Assembly: GCA_034430175.1 (NCBI GenBank)
Contig: DAOUFI010000025.1
Coordinates: 62,001 to 126,000, forward strand
Direction: 5' to 3'
DNA from: UBA6107 sp034430175
Lineage (GTDB): Bacteria > Chloroflexota > Anaerolineae > Anaerolineales > Anaerolineaceae
DNA: 64,000 bases
Made by a program: the position numbers and the translations under genes. This document shows, one piece after another, positions 1 through 7,357 of this stretch; within the stretch, counting starts at the first letter, position 1, and every line of letters starts with the position of its first letter. Under the pieces are notes generated by a model. That model was given only the letters and a program-made list of their open reading frames with translations, did not search any database and was not told the origin of the DNA.

Positions 1-462
1 TGGACTGGTTGGGGAAAGAGCCTGGTATTGTTTGATCTGGGTAACTGAATAATTGCGGGCGCTGCCATCGCCATAAACGAGTGTGATAATGTCCCCAACC
101 TGGAGGAGAGAGAAATTGGCACCTGCCAAGTTGTTATGAGCAACTAATCCGACGGAACCATATTTTGACGCATAAGCGAACTGTGTGACAACTCCATCCT
201 GGGTGGAGACATAGCTGGGCTTGCCGGCAGGTTGCTGAACGACAGGATCGGCGAGGATGGAATCAACGTAAACACCTACAAGTTGTGAACTATTGCCGTT
301 GATGACACTTTTGGTAAACTCACCAAAGGACGTTTCAGGAGCAACAAATTCTGCTGAAAAAGACGGAGATGCATTGCCGGAAACCGGGATCGCCAGGAAG
401 GAGAAAGACGGTAAAATGATGGCAAATAAAATACTAATTCGAGTAAAAACATTTTTCAACAT
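1..462 (-). CDS. Sortase-like secreted protein, N-terminal part (cut by window edge)
   Basis: The reverse strand encodes 154 residues starting MLKNVFTRISILFA, with a hydrophobic signal peptide or membrane anchor over about residues 5-30. The last third reads VGLVAHNNLAGANFSLLQ followed by GD-I-LVYGDGS and a Y-V-T-Q-I stretch. This resembles the sortase fold, in which a GHN-type histidine precedes a G-D-x-I-x-hydrophobic strand. The catalytic TLxTC cysteine and arginine would lie beyond the window edge, so activity cannot be judged. There is no Shine-Dalgarno; an AT-rich TAATAT box sits 6 nt before the ATG. The family call is from motif shape only; another secreted beta-barrel enzyme is possible. 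Confidence 0.6.
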   Translation of the reverse strand, partial: MLKNVFTRISILFAIILPSFSFLAIPVSGNASPSFSAEFVAPETSFGEFTKSVINGNSSQLVGVYVDSILADPVVQQPAGKPSYVSTQDGVVTQFAYASKYGSVGLVAHNNLAGANFSLLQVGDIITLVYGDGSARNYSVTQIKQYQALSPTSP

Positions 463-468
463 GCATAC

Positions 469-474
469 ATATTA
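469..474 (-). promoter_or_regulatory. -10-like box of sortase-like gene, possibly leaderless
   Basis: TAATAT on the minus strand ends 6 nt before the ATG with no purine-rich ribosome binding site between. This puts the expected transcription start at or next to the initiation codon. No convincing -35 is seen. The region is AT-rich, so a chance match is possible. Confidence 0.3.
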
Positions 475-602
475 AATTAACAATTAATAAAGAACAATCG
501 TAAAAACGTATCATAATTGAAAACTAACAGTTATGTTAGATTAGTAATTGGAAAAGGATTTGGAGGAAAATGATTGATGAAATGAGTGAAAAAATATTGC
601 GG

Positions 603-608
603 TATAAT
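603..608 (+). promoter_or_regulatory. Candidate -10 box for yebC-ruvC operon
   Basis: A perfect TATAAT lies about 48 nt before the yebC start, in the 190-nt gap between the divergent sortase-like gene and yebC. A TTGATG hexamer upstream is too far (23 nt) to be a normal -35. The call therefore rests on the -10 alone. Confidence 0.4.
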
Positions 609-655
609 CTATTCATTCGACCGAAATTATTCTTTTCTTTTGAAGGAGTTTGTGT

Positions 656-1411
656 ATGTCCGGGCATTCGAAATGGGCAACTATTAAGCGTAAGAAAGGC
701 GTTGCAGACGCCAAACGTGGGCAAGTTTTCACGCGGCTGACAAGAGAAATTGTCATGGCTGCAAGAGAAGGCGGAGCTGATCCGGATACCAATTTCCGCT
801 TACGACTTGCAGTAGATAAAGCACGCTCCCAAAGTATGCCCAAAGAGAATATTGAAAGAGCAATAAAACGAGCCACTGGAGAAGGAAAAGAAGGGGATGT
901 TTACGAAGAAGTATTTTACGAAGGATATGGTCCCAACGGTGTGGCTTTGATCATTGAATGCGTCACCGAAAATCGTAACAGGACTGTTGCAGAAATTCGC
1001 CATGCGCTCACTCGCTCAGGTGGAAGCATGGGAGAGGTCGGTTCTGTGTCTTGGCAATTTAAGCGTGCCGCGGTGTTTACTTTTCCAAACGAGGGGAATT
1101 CTTTTGATAAAATCTTCGAACTTGCGGTCGAGGGCGGGGCTGACGATGTGACCCAGGATGATGAAGAAATCGAGGTCGTTGCTCCTGTAGAATCCTTCAA
1201 GACCCTTGTGGATCGTTTCCGCACAGCCAACTTGACTCCTGTAGAAGCCGAATTAAGAATGCTTCCCAACCAGGAGATGGAACTCAATGTTAGCGATACA
1301 TTACAGGTTGTACGCACCATTGAAGCCATCGAAGAAATGGACGACGTGCAGAATGTGTATTCCAACCTTAAGATCTCCGATGAAGCAATGGCAGCGATGG
1401 AGTCTGAGTAA
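656..1411 (+). CDS. yebC: YebC/PmpR family regulatory or translation-associated protein
   Basis: A 251-residue protein opening MSGHSKWATIKRKKG, the invariant N-terminus of the YebC/TACO1 family; length is normal for the family. Members were first described as DNA-binding regulators (PmpR) and are now also linked to translation of difficult sequences. The ATG was chosen because GAAGGAG sits 7 nt upstream and because homologues start at this MSGHSKW; an in-frame TTG two codons earlier is less likely. ruvC starts 5 nt after the stop. The yebC-ruvC-ruvA arrangement is common in bacteria and suggests co-transcription with Holliday-junction genes. Confidence 0.95.
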   Translation: MSGHSKWATIKRKKGVADAKRGQVFTRLTREIVMAAREGGADPDTNFRLRLAVDKARSQSMPKENIERAIKRATGEGKEGDVYEEVFYEGYGPNGVALIIECVTENRNRTVAEIRHALTRSGGSMGEVGSVSWQFKRAAVFTFPNEGNSFDKIFELAVEGGADDVTQDDEEIEVVAPVESFKTLVDRFRTANLTPVEAELRMLPNQEMELNVSDTLQVVRTIEAIEEMDDVQNVYSNLKISDEAMAAMESE

Positions 1412-1416
1412 TTCAT

Positions 1417-1911
1417 ATGGTTGTGATCGGGATCGACCCCGGTACTGCAACAACCGGTTATGGACTGGTTGAAGAAGAACGGAATGGAAAAATTAAAGCA
1501 GTATCTTATGGTGTGATCACGACCAAGCCAGACGAAAAACCGGAAGATCGTTTACTGGAAATTCACAGAAAAATTAACGAAATTCTCCTTCTCCACCGGC
1601 CGGATAGCGGCGCGGTGGAGAAGTTGTTTTTTCAGAAGAACGTATCAACGGCGATTGCCGTGGGGCAGGCACGCGGTGTAGTATTATTGTCTTTTGCCGA
1701 GGCCAAAATAACAGTGGATGAATACACTCCGAACGAGGTTAAACAAGCGGTAACCGGATATGGCTCTGCGGATAAGCGCCAGGTGCAAGAGATGGTGAAG
1801 ACAATTTTGAATTTAAACGAACTTCCCAAACCGGACGATGCTGCAGACGCATTGGCAATAGCTATTTGTCATATCAATAGCATTGCCTATAAGAAACTTA
1901 CGAACGGATAA
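1417..1911 (+). CDS. ruvC: Crossover junction endodeoxyribonuclease RuvC
   Basis: A 164-residue RNase H-fold nuclease that resolves Holliday junctions by paired nicks. It begins MVVIGIDPGTATTGYGLV, carrying the first catalytic Asp in GIDPG. The next acidic residue is in the AVEKLFF motif, and the final pair is in the KPDDAADALAIAICH segment, so all four carboxylates of the family appear present. Length is typical (about 160-175). It lies between yebC and an rRNA methyltransferase gene with only a few bases between, so it is probably in the same operon as ruvA. No ruvB is in the window. Confidence 0.96.
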   Translation: MVVIGIDPGTATTGYGLVEEERNGKIKAVSYGVITTKPDEKPEDRLLEIHRKINEILLLHRPDSGAVEKLFFQKNVSTAIAVGQARGVVLLSFAEAKITVDEYTPNEVKQAVTGYGSADKRQVQEMVKTILNLNELPKPDDAADALAIAICHINSIAYKKLTNG

Positions 1912-1913
1912 AA

Positions 1914-2717
1914 ATGATCACAAGTTCTGCCAACGAACAGGTCAAGTTCATTCGAAAATTGCGGGAGAAAAAATACCGCAATGAATCAGGGGCTTTTTAT
2001 ATCGAGGGGATTCGAATAGTTGTAGCAGCCATGGAAAAGCAGGGGCGAGTACAAACTTTGATCGTTTCACCGGAACTAGTGCAAAGTAAGGTTGTTGAAG
2101 AGATTATCAGCATTGCCGAGAAACAAAATACTCCGATACTGGAAGTCAGTGCCTCAGTTTTTGAAACATTTGCGCTGAAAGATGGGCCACAAGGAGTGGC
2201 GGCTGTTGTCAATCAAGAATGGGAATCATTTGATTCGATAGACAGAAAGAAGATGGGCTTATGGGTTGGATTGGACGAGGTGGCTGATCCAGGAAACCTG
2301 GGAACGATCATGCGAACGCTGGATGCGGTCGCTGGTAATGGAATCTTCTTGATTGGGCAATGCACGGATCCCTACGATCCATCAGCCATGCGAGCGAGTA
2401 TGGGAGCGGCTTTCTCATTGAAATTACTAAAAACAAGCATTGATGAAATTTCAGCTTTTAAAGATGCCACTAATATTCAGTTCGTCGGAACTTCAGATTC
2501 TGCCATTGAAGATTACAAGGAAATTAATTATGATAGTAACCTTGTTTTACTGATGGGGAGTGAAAGACAGGGACTTCAAAAGAAATTAGTAGATTTATGC
2601 GATCAGATGGTAAGTATTCCTATGGCAGGAAAGAGCGATTCGCTTAATCTAGCGGTAGCCACTGGTGTGATGCTCTATGAAGTATATAATCAGCATAGAA
2701 GGAAACCATTGAAATGA
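1914..2717 (+). CDS. TrmH/SpoU-family RNA 2'-O-ribose methyltransferase (RlmB-like)
   Basis: A 267-residue protein with an N-terminal L30e-like substrate-binding region (about residues 1-95) and a C-terminal SPOUT methyltransferase domain. The three SPOUT motifs are visible: DPGNLGTIMRTLDA, then LLMGSERQG, then IPMAGKSDSLNLAVATG, which form the trefoil knot that binds S-adenosylmethionine. The likely substrate is 23S rRNA, but tRNA cannot be excluded from sequence. It follows ruvC after 2 nt, and its stop overlaps the ruvA start as ATGA, so translation is probably coupled. An rRNA methyltransferase between ruvC and ruvA is a less usual arrangement. Confidence 0.92.
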   Translation: MITSSANEQVKFIRKLREKKYRNESGAFYIEGIRIVVAAMEKQGRVQTLIVSPELVQSKVVEEIISIAEKQNTPILEVSASVFETFALKDGPQGVAAVVNQEWESFDSIDRKKMGLWVGLDEVADPGNLGTIMRTLDAVAGNGIFLIGQCTDPYDPSAMRASMGAAFSLKLLKTSIDEISAFKDATNIQFVGTSDSAIEDYKEINYDSNLVLLMGSERQGLQKKLVDLCDQMVSIPMAGKSDSLNLAVATGVMLYEVYNQHRRKPLK

Positions 2718-3289
2718 TCGCATCATTGGAAGGAACAATCAGCCAAATTTTAGACGATAGTCTGGTGATCAATGTATCGGGTGTTGGTTTTCGTGTTTAC
2801 GTTCCCCGCCTGGTTTGTCAGCAAGCAGAACCCTTCCAAAGTAAGATGCTTTTTACATATCTGGTTGTAAGGGAAGATGCTCTTACGCTCTTTGGCTTTG
2901 ATACGATAGAGGAACGGGATTTATATATTCTTTTGTTGGGAGCCAATGGAGTGGGACCGCGAACTGCGCTCGCGATCATCTCCACAATGTCCCCAGGATT
3001 GATACGAAAGGCTGTATTGTCCAATGAGTCAGATCTATTCACTCGAGTACCCGGTATTGGGAAGAAGACTGCACAAAGCCTGGTATTGCATTTATCCGGA
3101 AAAATAAAGGGGGAGTTCGGAGAAGCCATGTCGGTCGATCGCGAATTGGATGCCGATGTGATCGCAGCTCTTACCGGGTTGGGATACAGCGTGGTTGAGG
3201 CACAGACAGCAGTCCAGAACTTGACAAAGGACGCTCCAAGAAACCTGGAAGACAGGATTAGGTTGGCGCTTCAATACTTTTCAAAGTAA
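2714..3289 (+). CDS. ruvA: Holliday junction branch migration protein RuvA
   Basis: A 191-residue protein with the RuvA layout. It has an N-terminal OB-fold (MIASLEGTISQILDDSLVIN) and a central pair of helix-hairpin-helix motifs, the second recognisable as VPGIGKKTAQSLVLHL. It ends in a C-terminal domain III (ALTGLGYSVVEAQTAV) that contacts RuvB. RuvA tetramers bind four-way junctions and load the RuvB motor. The start overlaps the preceding stop by ATGA. ruvB is not adjacent: the next gene is mreB-like, after a 74-nt gap that may hold a separate promoter. Confidence 0.96.
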   Translation: MIASLEGTISQILDDSLVINVSGVGFRVYVPRLVCQQAEPFQSKMLFTYLVVREDALTLFGFDTIEERDLYILLLGANGVGPRTALAIISTMSPGLIRKAVLSNESDLFTRVPGIGKKTAQSLVLHLSGKIKGEFGEAMSVDRELDADVIAALTGLGYSVVEAQTAVQNLTKDAPRNLEDRIRLALQYFSK

Positions 3290-3363
3290 GTTCGAAAAAT
3301 CAGAATACCGAAAAGATGAAGTAAAATTACACAACTATTTGATTATTTAACGAGGTCATATTG

Positions 3364-4380
3364 ATGGCTAGTTTGACACGCGAACTCGGAATCGATTTAG
3401 GAACAACAAATACTGTGATGGCTGAAGGCAGCGAGATTTTATTGCAGGAACCCACCACGGTGGCTGTTGTTATGGAAGATGATGGCGCGCTAAAAATGGT
3501 GGAAGCCGGACAAGTAGCAAAAGATATGGAAGGCAAAGTTCCGGAGACCATCGAGATCATGCATCCCATGCAGCACGGGGTGATCGCTGAGTATGAAGTT
3601 ACCGAGACATTTTTACATTATTTGACAGAGAAAGTCTGTGGAAAAATGCGGGTTTTCAGACCCAGAATGATGATCACGGTACCTCATGGCGCTACCAGTG
3701 TAGAAAGCCGCGCGGTACATGAAGCAGGCATTGGTGCAGGTAGCCGCGAGGTGTATCTGATCCCGCAGCCTTTAGCAGCGGCATTGGGAGTGGAGTTACC
3801 CATTTCCACACCATCTGGTAACATGGTTATTTGCTTGGGTGGTGGAGTCAACCAGGTGGCAGTGATCAGCTTGAATGGCATCGTTTCGGCTGATTCAAGG
3901 CGAACTGGTGGATTGGATTTGGATGAAGCAATCGTCACTTATGTACGCAAGCGCTTTGGTCTGGTCATCGGGCAACCCAGCGCTGAATTGCTCAAAATAA
4001 AGATCGGCGCAGCGATTCCACAGGATGAGCAATTCTCCATGGAGGTACAGGGTCAGGACCAGGTGACAAGCCTGCCTAGGCCTGTGGTATTAACAACGGA
4101 TGATATTGTAGAAGCTCTTCAGGACAGTTTGACGGATATCGTTATGCTGACAAAAAAGGTGTTGGAGAAAACTCCACCAGAATTGATCTCAGATATTATT
4201 GACCGCGGCGCAGCGTTATGTGGTGGAGGAGCCTTGTTGCGGGGTATGGATAAGTACCTTACCCGTGCTTTGGGTATCCCAGTTTATATTGTGGATAATC
4301 CTCTGACCTGCACAGCAGAAGGTGCTGTAAAAGCGCTAGCAATGAGAGACGCACTTAAGCGAAGTCTGGCGAATGGATAG
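3364..4380 (+). CDS. mreB: MreB-family actin homologue with altered nucleotide-site motifs
   Basis: A 338-residue actin-like protein with MreB length and overall sequence. The phosphate-1 loop GIDLGTTNT, the RPRMMITVPHGAT segment and the C-terminal adenosine motif CGGGALLRGMD are all present. Two positions deviate. The usual LIEEP segment is LIPQP, giving Gln at residue 135 where bacterial MreB has the catalytic Glu. The phosphate-2 motif, normally DIGGGTTE, is CLGGGVNQ at residues 157-164, losing the Asp. Such changes should alter ATP hydrolysis or metal binding. No mreC or mreD adjoins it, so this may be a paralogue rather than the sole cell-shape MreB. The ATG follows an in-frame TTG and a weak GAGG. 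Confidence 0.9.
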   Translation: MASLTRELGIDLGTTNTVMAEGSEILLQEPTTVAVVMEDDGALKMVEAGQVAKDMEGKVPETIEIMHPMQHGVIAEYEVTETFLHYLTEKVCGKMRVFRPRMMITVPHGATSVESRAVHEAGIGAGSREVYLIPQPLAAALGVELPISTPSGNMVICLGGGVNQVAVISLNGIVSADSRRTGGLDLDEAIVTYVRKRFGLVIGQPSAELLKIKIGAAIPQDEQFSMEVQGQDQVTSLPRPVVLTTDDIVEALQDSLTDIVMLTKKVLEKTPPELISDIIDRGAALCGGGALLRGMDKYLTRALGIPVYIVDNPLTCTAEGAVKALAMRDALKRSLANG

Positions 4381-4386
4381 ATGAAA

Positions 4387-4409
4387 GCCCCGTTCAAAAC
4401 GAACGGGGC
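4387..4409. terminator. Hairpin between convergent mreB and metallopeptidase genes
   Basis: A perfect 9-bp stem (GCCCCGTTC / GAACGGGGC) with a 5-nt loop lies 7 nt after the mreB stop and just after the end of the opposing metallopeptidase gene. T-rich sequence is short on both sides, so it could serve both directions at moderate strength. Confidence 0.75.
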
Positions 4410-4417
4410 CATTTATA

Positions 4418-5125
4418 TCAATTTCTGCGTGATGACCTTCCGGTGAGCAAAAAGACATAGTATAAGATCGTCGATAATGCTTGAATGGCAGCGGCAACAT
4501 AGGTGAGGGCTGCCGCGTTAAGGACTCTATCAACGCCTTCCATTTCACTGTTATATACAACACCTGATCCCGCCAGCCATGCTTTGGCACGGTTACTAGC
4601 GTTTAATTCGACTGGCAGCGTGACCAGAGCGAACAAAGCTGTCGCGGCAAACAAAGCCAGACCGATCCAGGCAATAGTGGTACCGGTATTGGAAGCGATG
4701 AAGAGACCGATCATGAAGATGATCGGGCCCAACCAACTACCGATGCGGACAGTGGGTACCATCGCTGAGCGAATTTTCAAAGGACTGTAGGCAGCCGCAT
4801 CCTGAAGGGCATGCCCTGATTCGTGGGCGGCAACGCCTGCCGCAGCCACACTATTGCTGCGATAGACGCCGGAACTCAAACGCAATACCTTCGCCGATGG
4901 ATCATAATGATCTGTCAGAGTACCAGATGTCTCTTCGATTTGAATATTGGAAAGACCGTTGGTATCCAGCATACGGCGAGCAACTTCGGCGCCGGTCATT
5001 CCCGAAACGGTTCGAACCTGTGAGTATTTTTTATATGCTCCATTCACCTTCATCTGTGCCCATAACCCCAGTAGAAGAGCAGGCAGGCTAAAAAGCAAAT
5101 ACAATCCATAACCACCAAAATACAT
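4418..5125 (-). CDS. Membrane zinc metallopeptidase, YugP family
   Basis: A 235-residue membrane protein. It has an N-terminal transmembrane helix (about 5-22) and a soluble region with the zinc-binding motif HESGH at residues 101-105. Two hydrophobic helices follow (about 130-165), then a segment VELNASNRAKAWL typical of YugP-type peptidases. The substrate is unknown; the family is thought to act at the membrane. The start has AAGGAG 6 nt upstream. It is a single gene facing mreB tail to tail, with a tRNA-Arg gene upstream on the same strand. Confidence 0.88.
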   Translation of the reverse strand: MYFGGYGLYLLFSLPALLLGLWAQMKVNGAYKKYSQVRTVSGMTGAEVARRMLDTNGLSNIQIEETSGTLTDHYDPSAKVLRLSSGVYRSNSVAAAGVAAHESGHALQDAAAYSPLKIRSAMVPTVRIGSWLGPIIFMIGLFIASNTGTTIAWIGLALFAATALFALVTLPVELNASNRAKAWLAGSGVVYNSEMEGVDRVLNAAALTYVAAAIQALSTILYYVFLLTGRSSRRN

Positions 5126-5194
5126 TTTATCTCCTTTACTACCTTACATATTGCGCATTATACCGAATAAAGATTTGTAAAACATTAACAATAA

Positions 5195-5222
5195 ATATAA
5201 AAATCCGCTCAGACGCGGATTT
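5195..5222 (-). terminator. Rho-independent terminator after tRNA-Arg(CCG)
   Basis: On the minus strand AAATCCGC, a 6-nt loop and GCGGATTT form an 8-bp stem followed by a T-rich tract (TTTATATTTAT). It lies 12 nt past the tRNA 3' end and before the metallopeptidase gene. Confidence 0.7.
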
Positions 5223-5233
5223 TCACACTCGAG

Positions 5234-5305
5234 TGTCCCTGGTGGGATTCGAACCCACACCGACGGCTTCGGAGGCCGGCACGCTATCCATTGCGCTACA
5301 GGGAC
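5234..5305 (-). tRNA. tRNA-Arg (anticodon CCG)
   Basis: The minus strand folds as a tRNA. It has a perfect 7-bp acceptor stem (GTCCCTG / CAGGGAC), a T arm with GGTTCGAATCC, and an anticodon loop CTCCGAA giving anticodon CCG for the rare Arg codon CGG. The bottom anticodon-stem pair appears mismatched. The 3' end reads A then CTC, so CCA is not encoded and must be added after transcription, unlike the other two tRNAs here. Confidence 0.93.
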
Positions 5306-5351
5306 AACAACGAGTTATTCTACCACGAGAGAGAATCAATTCGTAGCTGAA

Positions 5352-5603
5352 TTAACTTACGCGTTCTACGCCGATTGTGAAATTCGCTGCAAGAGTCGCG
5401 ATGGCACCAACCGCTGCCCAAACCGGAATCAGAACAACACCAACCAGACCAATTGTCAACGGGATCTCGATATAGGTATTGCCTTTTTCATCCTTGATAA
5501 TGATGCGGCGCACATTTCCTTCGTGGATAATCTCCTTGATCTTGGCAACCAGTGAGTCGCCGTCCACGTGAAATTCTTCATAATGGGTATTTCCAGTTGT
5601 CAT
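5352..5603 (-). CDS. DUF4342 small membrane protein
   Basis: An 83-residue protein matching the DUF4342 pattern. A polar N-terminal half contains the VDGDSLVAKIKEIIHEGNVR segment and the IIIKDEKGNTYIEIPL strand pair. One C-terminal hydrophobic helix (about 49-72, GLVGVVLIPVWAAVGAIATL) follows. The function of the family is unknown; the shape suggests a membrane-anchored cytoplasmic domain. It is the last gene of a six-gene minus-strand operon, 18 nt after the YciI gene, with AAAGGA before its start. Confidence 0.85.
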   Translation of the reverse strand: MTTGNTHYEEFHVDGDSLVAKIKEIIHEGNVRRIIIKDEKGNTYIEIPLTIGLVGVVLIPVWAAVGAIATLAANFTIGVERVS

Positions 5604-5621
5604 TTTTTATCCTTTCGCTTG

Positions 5622-5915
5622 TCAGTTCAGCCATGTTTCAATGAACGGAGCATATTTTACTGGCTCAAATTCGAAGAAACGGTAAGTTGCCAGTCCTTGC
5701 AGTTGATAAGGGTCTTGCTTGAAAAAGGTCTCGATTTCATTTTGAGAAGGGGCGCGGGCGATCACTATTCCACCCACCCGGGGATTGCGTGGTCCAGACA
5801 TCAAGAGCCAACCTTTATCGTAGCCAGCCTGCAAAAACTGACGATGAAGGGGTAAGGTTTCGTCGATTTTTTCCAAAGGTGCTGTGTAGGTGATTTCGAT
5901 AATAAAATGTTTCAT
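5622..5915 (-). CDS. YciI-family protein
   Basis: A 97-residue ferredoxin-like-fold protein of the YciI family. It opens MKHFIIEITYTAPLEKID. The conserved His (PLHRQFL) and the GPRNPRVGGIVIARA strand are typical, and length is normal. Family members bind small molecules in a dimer cleft and are often accessory to other enzymes, but no reaction can be assigned here. It lies between the DUF952 and DUF4342 genes in a tight operon. Confidence 0.85.
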   Translation of the reverse strand: MKHFIIEITYTAPLEKIDETLPLHRQFLQAGYDKGWLLMSGPRNPRVGGIVIARAPSQNEIETFFKQDPYQLQGLATYRFFEFEPVKYAPFIETWLN

Positions 5916-5938
5916 ATTTTTCCTCTATTTACGCATTT

Positions 5939-6283
5939 TCAACGATCAAGTTGCGAAGGAAAGACATAGTTACCACTGGAGTCACGGGACAAATCAGCTA
6001 CAGCAGTGACTGCATGAGCGGGGAGTGTGCCGTATATATGCGGAAAGTTTTCATCTCCACCTTCCAAATTCTCTTCAATGATTCGTGAGGGAACTCGATC
6101 TGAATCTATCTTCAATAGGACCAGATCATTACTTGAGTGGTAAAAACTGTTAGCCACCTTGATCACCTGATCTTTGAATGAACAATGGATGAATCCATCT
6201 CTTTTAAAATTTGCTGGACGATATTCGCCAATTGATTGCGCATTAATCCATTCACGCTTGAAAGTAATGTGGTAAATATTCAT
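5939..6283 (-). CDS. DUF952 domain protein
   Basis: A 114-residue protein that begins MNIYHITFKREWINAQ and carries GFIHCSFKDQVIKVAN and LVLLKID blocks, which fit DUF952, a family related to glutathione S-transferase/ADP-ribosyl-like small folds with no firm function. The internal ATG is used rather than one 18 codons earlier because that extension would overlap the PAS gene and homologues begin at M-x-I-Y-H. It starts 1 nt after the PAS gene stop, so the two are probably translationally coupled. Confidence 0.85.
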   Translation of the reverse strand: MNIYHITFKREWINAQSIGEYRPANFKRDGFIHCSFKDQVIKVANSFYHSSNDLVLLKIDSDRVPSRIIEENLEGGDENFPHIYGTLPAHAVTAVADLSRDSSGNYVFPSQLDR

Positions 6284-6284
6284 G

Positions 6285-6626
6285 TCAACCTCGAATAAAA
6301 TGCGGGAATTTCTCTGGAATTTCGAAGGAAAACTCAATCAATCCCATGCAATTCCCATTTTCAAACCAAGGGGTTTGATGGATCATTTTTTTGATGCCAT
6401 TCTTTTCAATCGTGTAAGTGTTACTTTTTTGATCTTCAAGCAACTCCATCAGTTTTATCCGGGCTGGCTCAGGATGGCATTCTAAAAGGGATTTGCCGAT
6501 CAATGTTGCGCCGCCATCTTTGGAGAAAGTCTGAATGGATTTCTTGTTCATGTAGAGCACTGTGCCGTTGTTATCACAGATGGTCACCGCAATAGGTAAT
6601 TCATCGAAGTAAGCAAGCGAGCTCAT
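6285..6626 (-). CDS. Stand-alone PAS domain protein
   Basis: A 113-residue protein made of a single PAS domain. DELPIAVTICDNNGTVLYMN gives the first strands, LLECHPEP follows in the F-helix region, and a terminal beta sheet ends in GLIEFSFEIPE. There is no attached kinase, HTH or GGDEF domain. PAS domains sense ligands, redox state or light, often through a bound cofactor. Similar small PAS proteins occur next to metal- or redox-related genes. The start overlaps the end of the DUF364 gene by four bases (ATGA), so it is probably made together with that protein. Confidence 0.82.
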   Translation of the reverse strand: MSSLAYFDELPIAVTICDNNGTVLYMNKKSIQTFSKDGGATLIGKSLLECHPEPARIKLMELLEDQKSNTYTIEKNGIKKMIHQTPWFENGNCMGLIEFSFEIPEKFPHFIRG

Positions 6627-7357
6627 AAAGAATATCCTTTTTTGAAGATTGTACAACGCTTCACGCCTGATATTTGGGAGAATATTCCGCCCTGCTCAAT
6701 GGTAAGCAGCGCTTGTGGTTCATCTACGACACAAGATCCGGAGAGGATGGAGACTCCATGATCGAATAACACATTGGAAAAAGGTGTTGAAGGACCAAGA
6801 ACCATAATCGTTGACGATGGATTGCACATCTCCAGCACTTCGGAGAAGGAATGGTTCACCAATGAACTCCCAGTAATTGCGATGATTTGTGCTTTGCCAA
6901 GATATTCGGCGGAATTTTCCGCCGGGATGTCACCTGGTCTGGGATTCTTTTCCAATACCCATAAGTTGCGAGCCAACGTACGAACCTTATCAACAAAGGG
7001 GAAATGACCGACGATCGCCACATCACGCCCTGGGGCGTTGTCGTAGATCCAATCGTAGGCATTCAACTCCTGTAGATCAGCCGGTGATGGGTTGAGCAAT
7101 GAGTTAATTGCTGCCATACCGATACTGCATTCGAAATGGTTGTCTGAAAGCGCCAACTTAGCCAGTTCCTGGGCGGAATAGGTGTGGTAATTACCCACCT
7201 GGTCCAAATATGAAAATGGCAAGTTCTCGCCTGTTAGTGTAGAAGCCAATCCACAATATTGACTGCATACAGCGGTCCAATGAACGCCAATCAATACCTT
7301 TCTAACCGGTACAGGATCTACAGGAAGTGTCGCAACAATCTCCTCAAGGATTTTCAT
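6623..7357 (-). CDS. DUF4213/DUF364 Rossmann-like protein
   Basis: A 244-residue protein with an N-terminal DUF4213 region (VRKVLIGVHWTAVCSQYCGL) and a C-terminal Rossmann-like DUF364 domain. Recognisable blocks are GRDVAIVGHFPFVDKVR, AQIIAITGSSLVNHS and STIMVLGPSTPF. DUF364 has been proposed to act in heavy-metal chelation or metal-cofactor handling, from genomic association in anaerobes. Four-base overlaps link it to both dus upstream and the PAS gene downstream. Confidence 0.85.
   Translation of the reverse strand: MKILEEIVATLPVDPVPVRKVLIGVHWTAVCSQYCGLASTLTGENLPFSYLDQVGNYHTYSAQELAKLALSDNHFECSIGMAAINSLLNPSPADLQELNAYDWIYDNAPGRDVAIVGHFPFVDKVRTLARNLWVLEKNPRPGDIPAENSAEYLGKAQIIAITGSSLVNHSFSEVLEMCNPSSTIMVLGPSTPFSNVLFDHGVSILSGSCVVDEPQALLTIEQGGIFSQISGVKRCTIFKKGYSL

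Noticed and set aside
570..742. Short frame with a GGAGG-ATG start overlapping the yebC start
   Set aside because: About 57 codons, covering the yebC -10 and ribosome site and then running out of frame through yebC; composition is not protein-like.
916..1416. Long minus-strand frame opposite yebC
   Set aside because: Shadow of a well-identified gene; Ser/Thr-rich translation with no family motif and no ribosome site.
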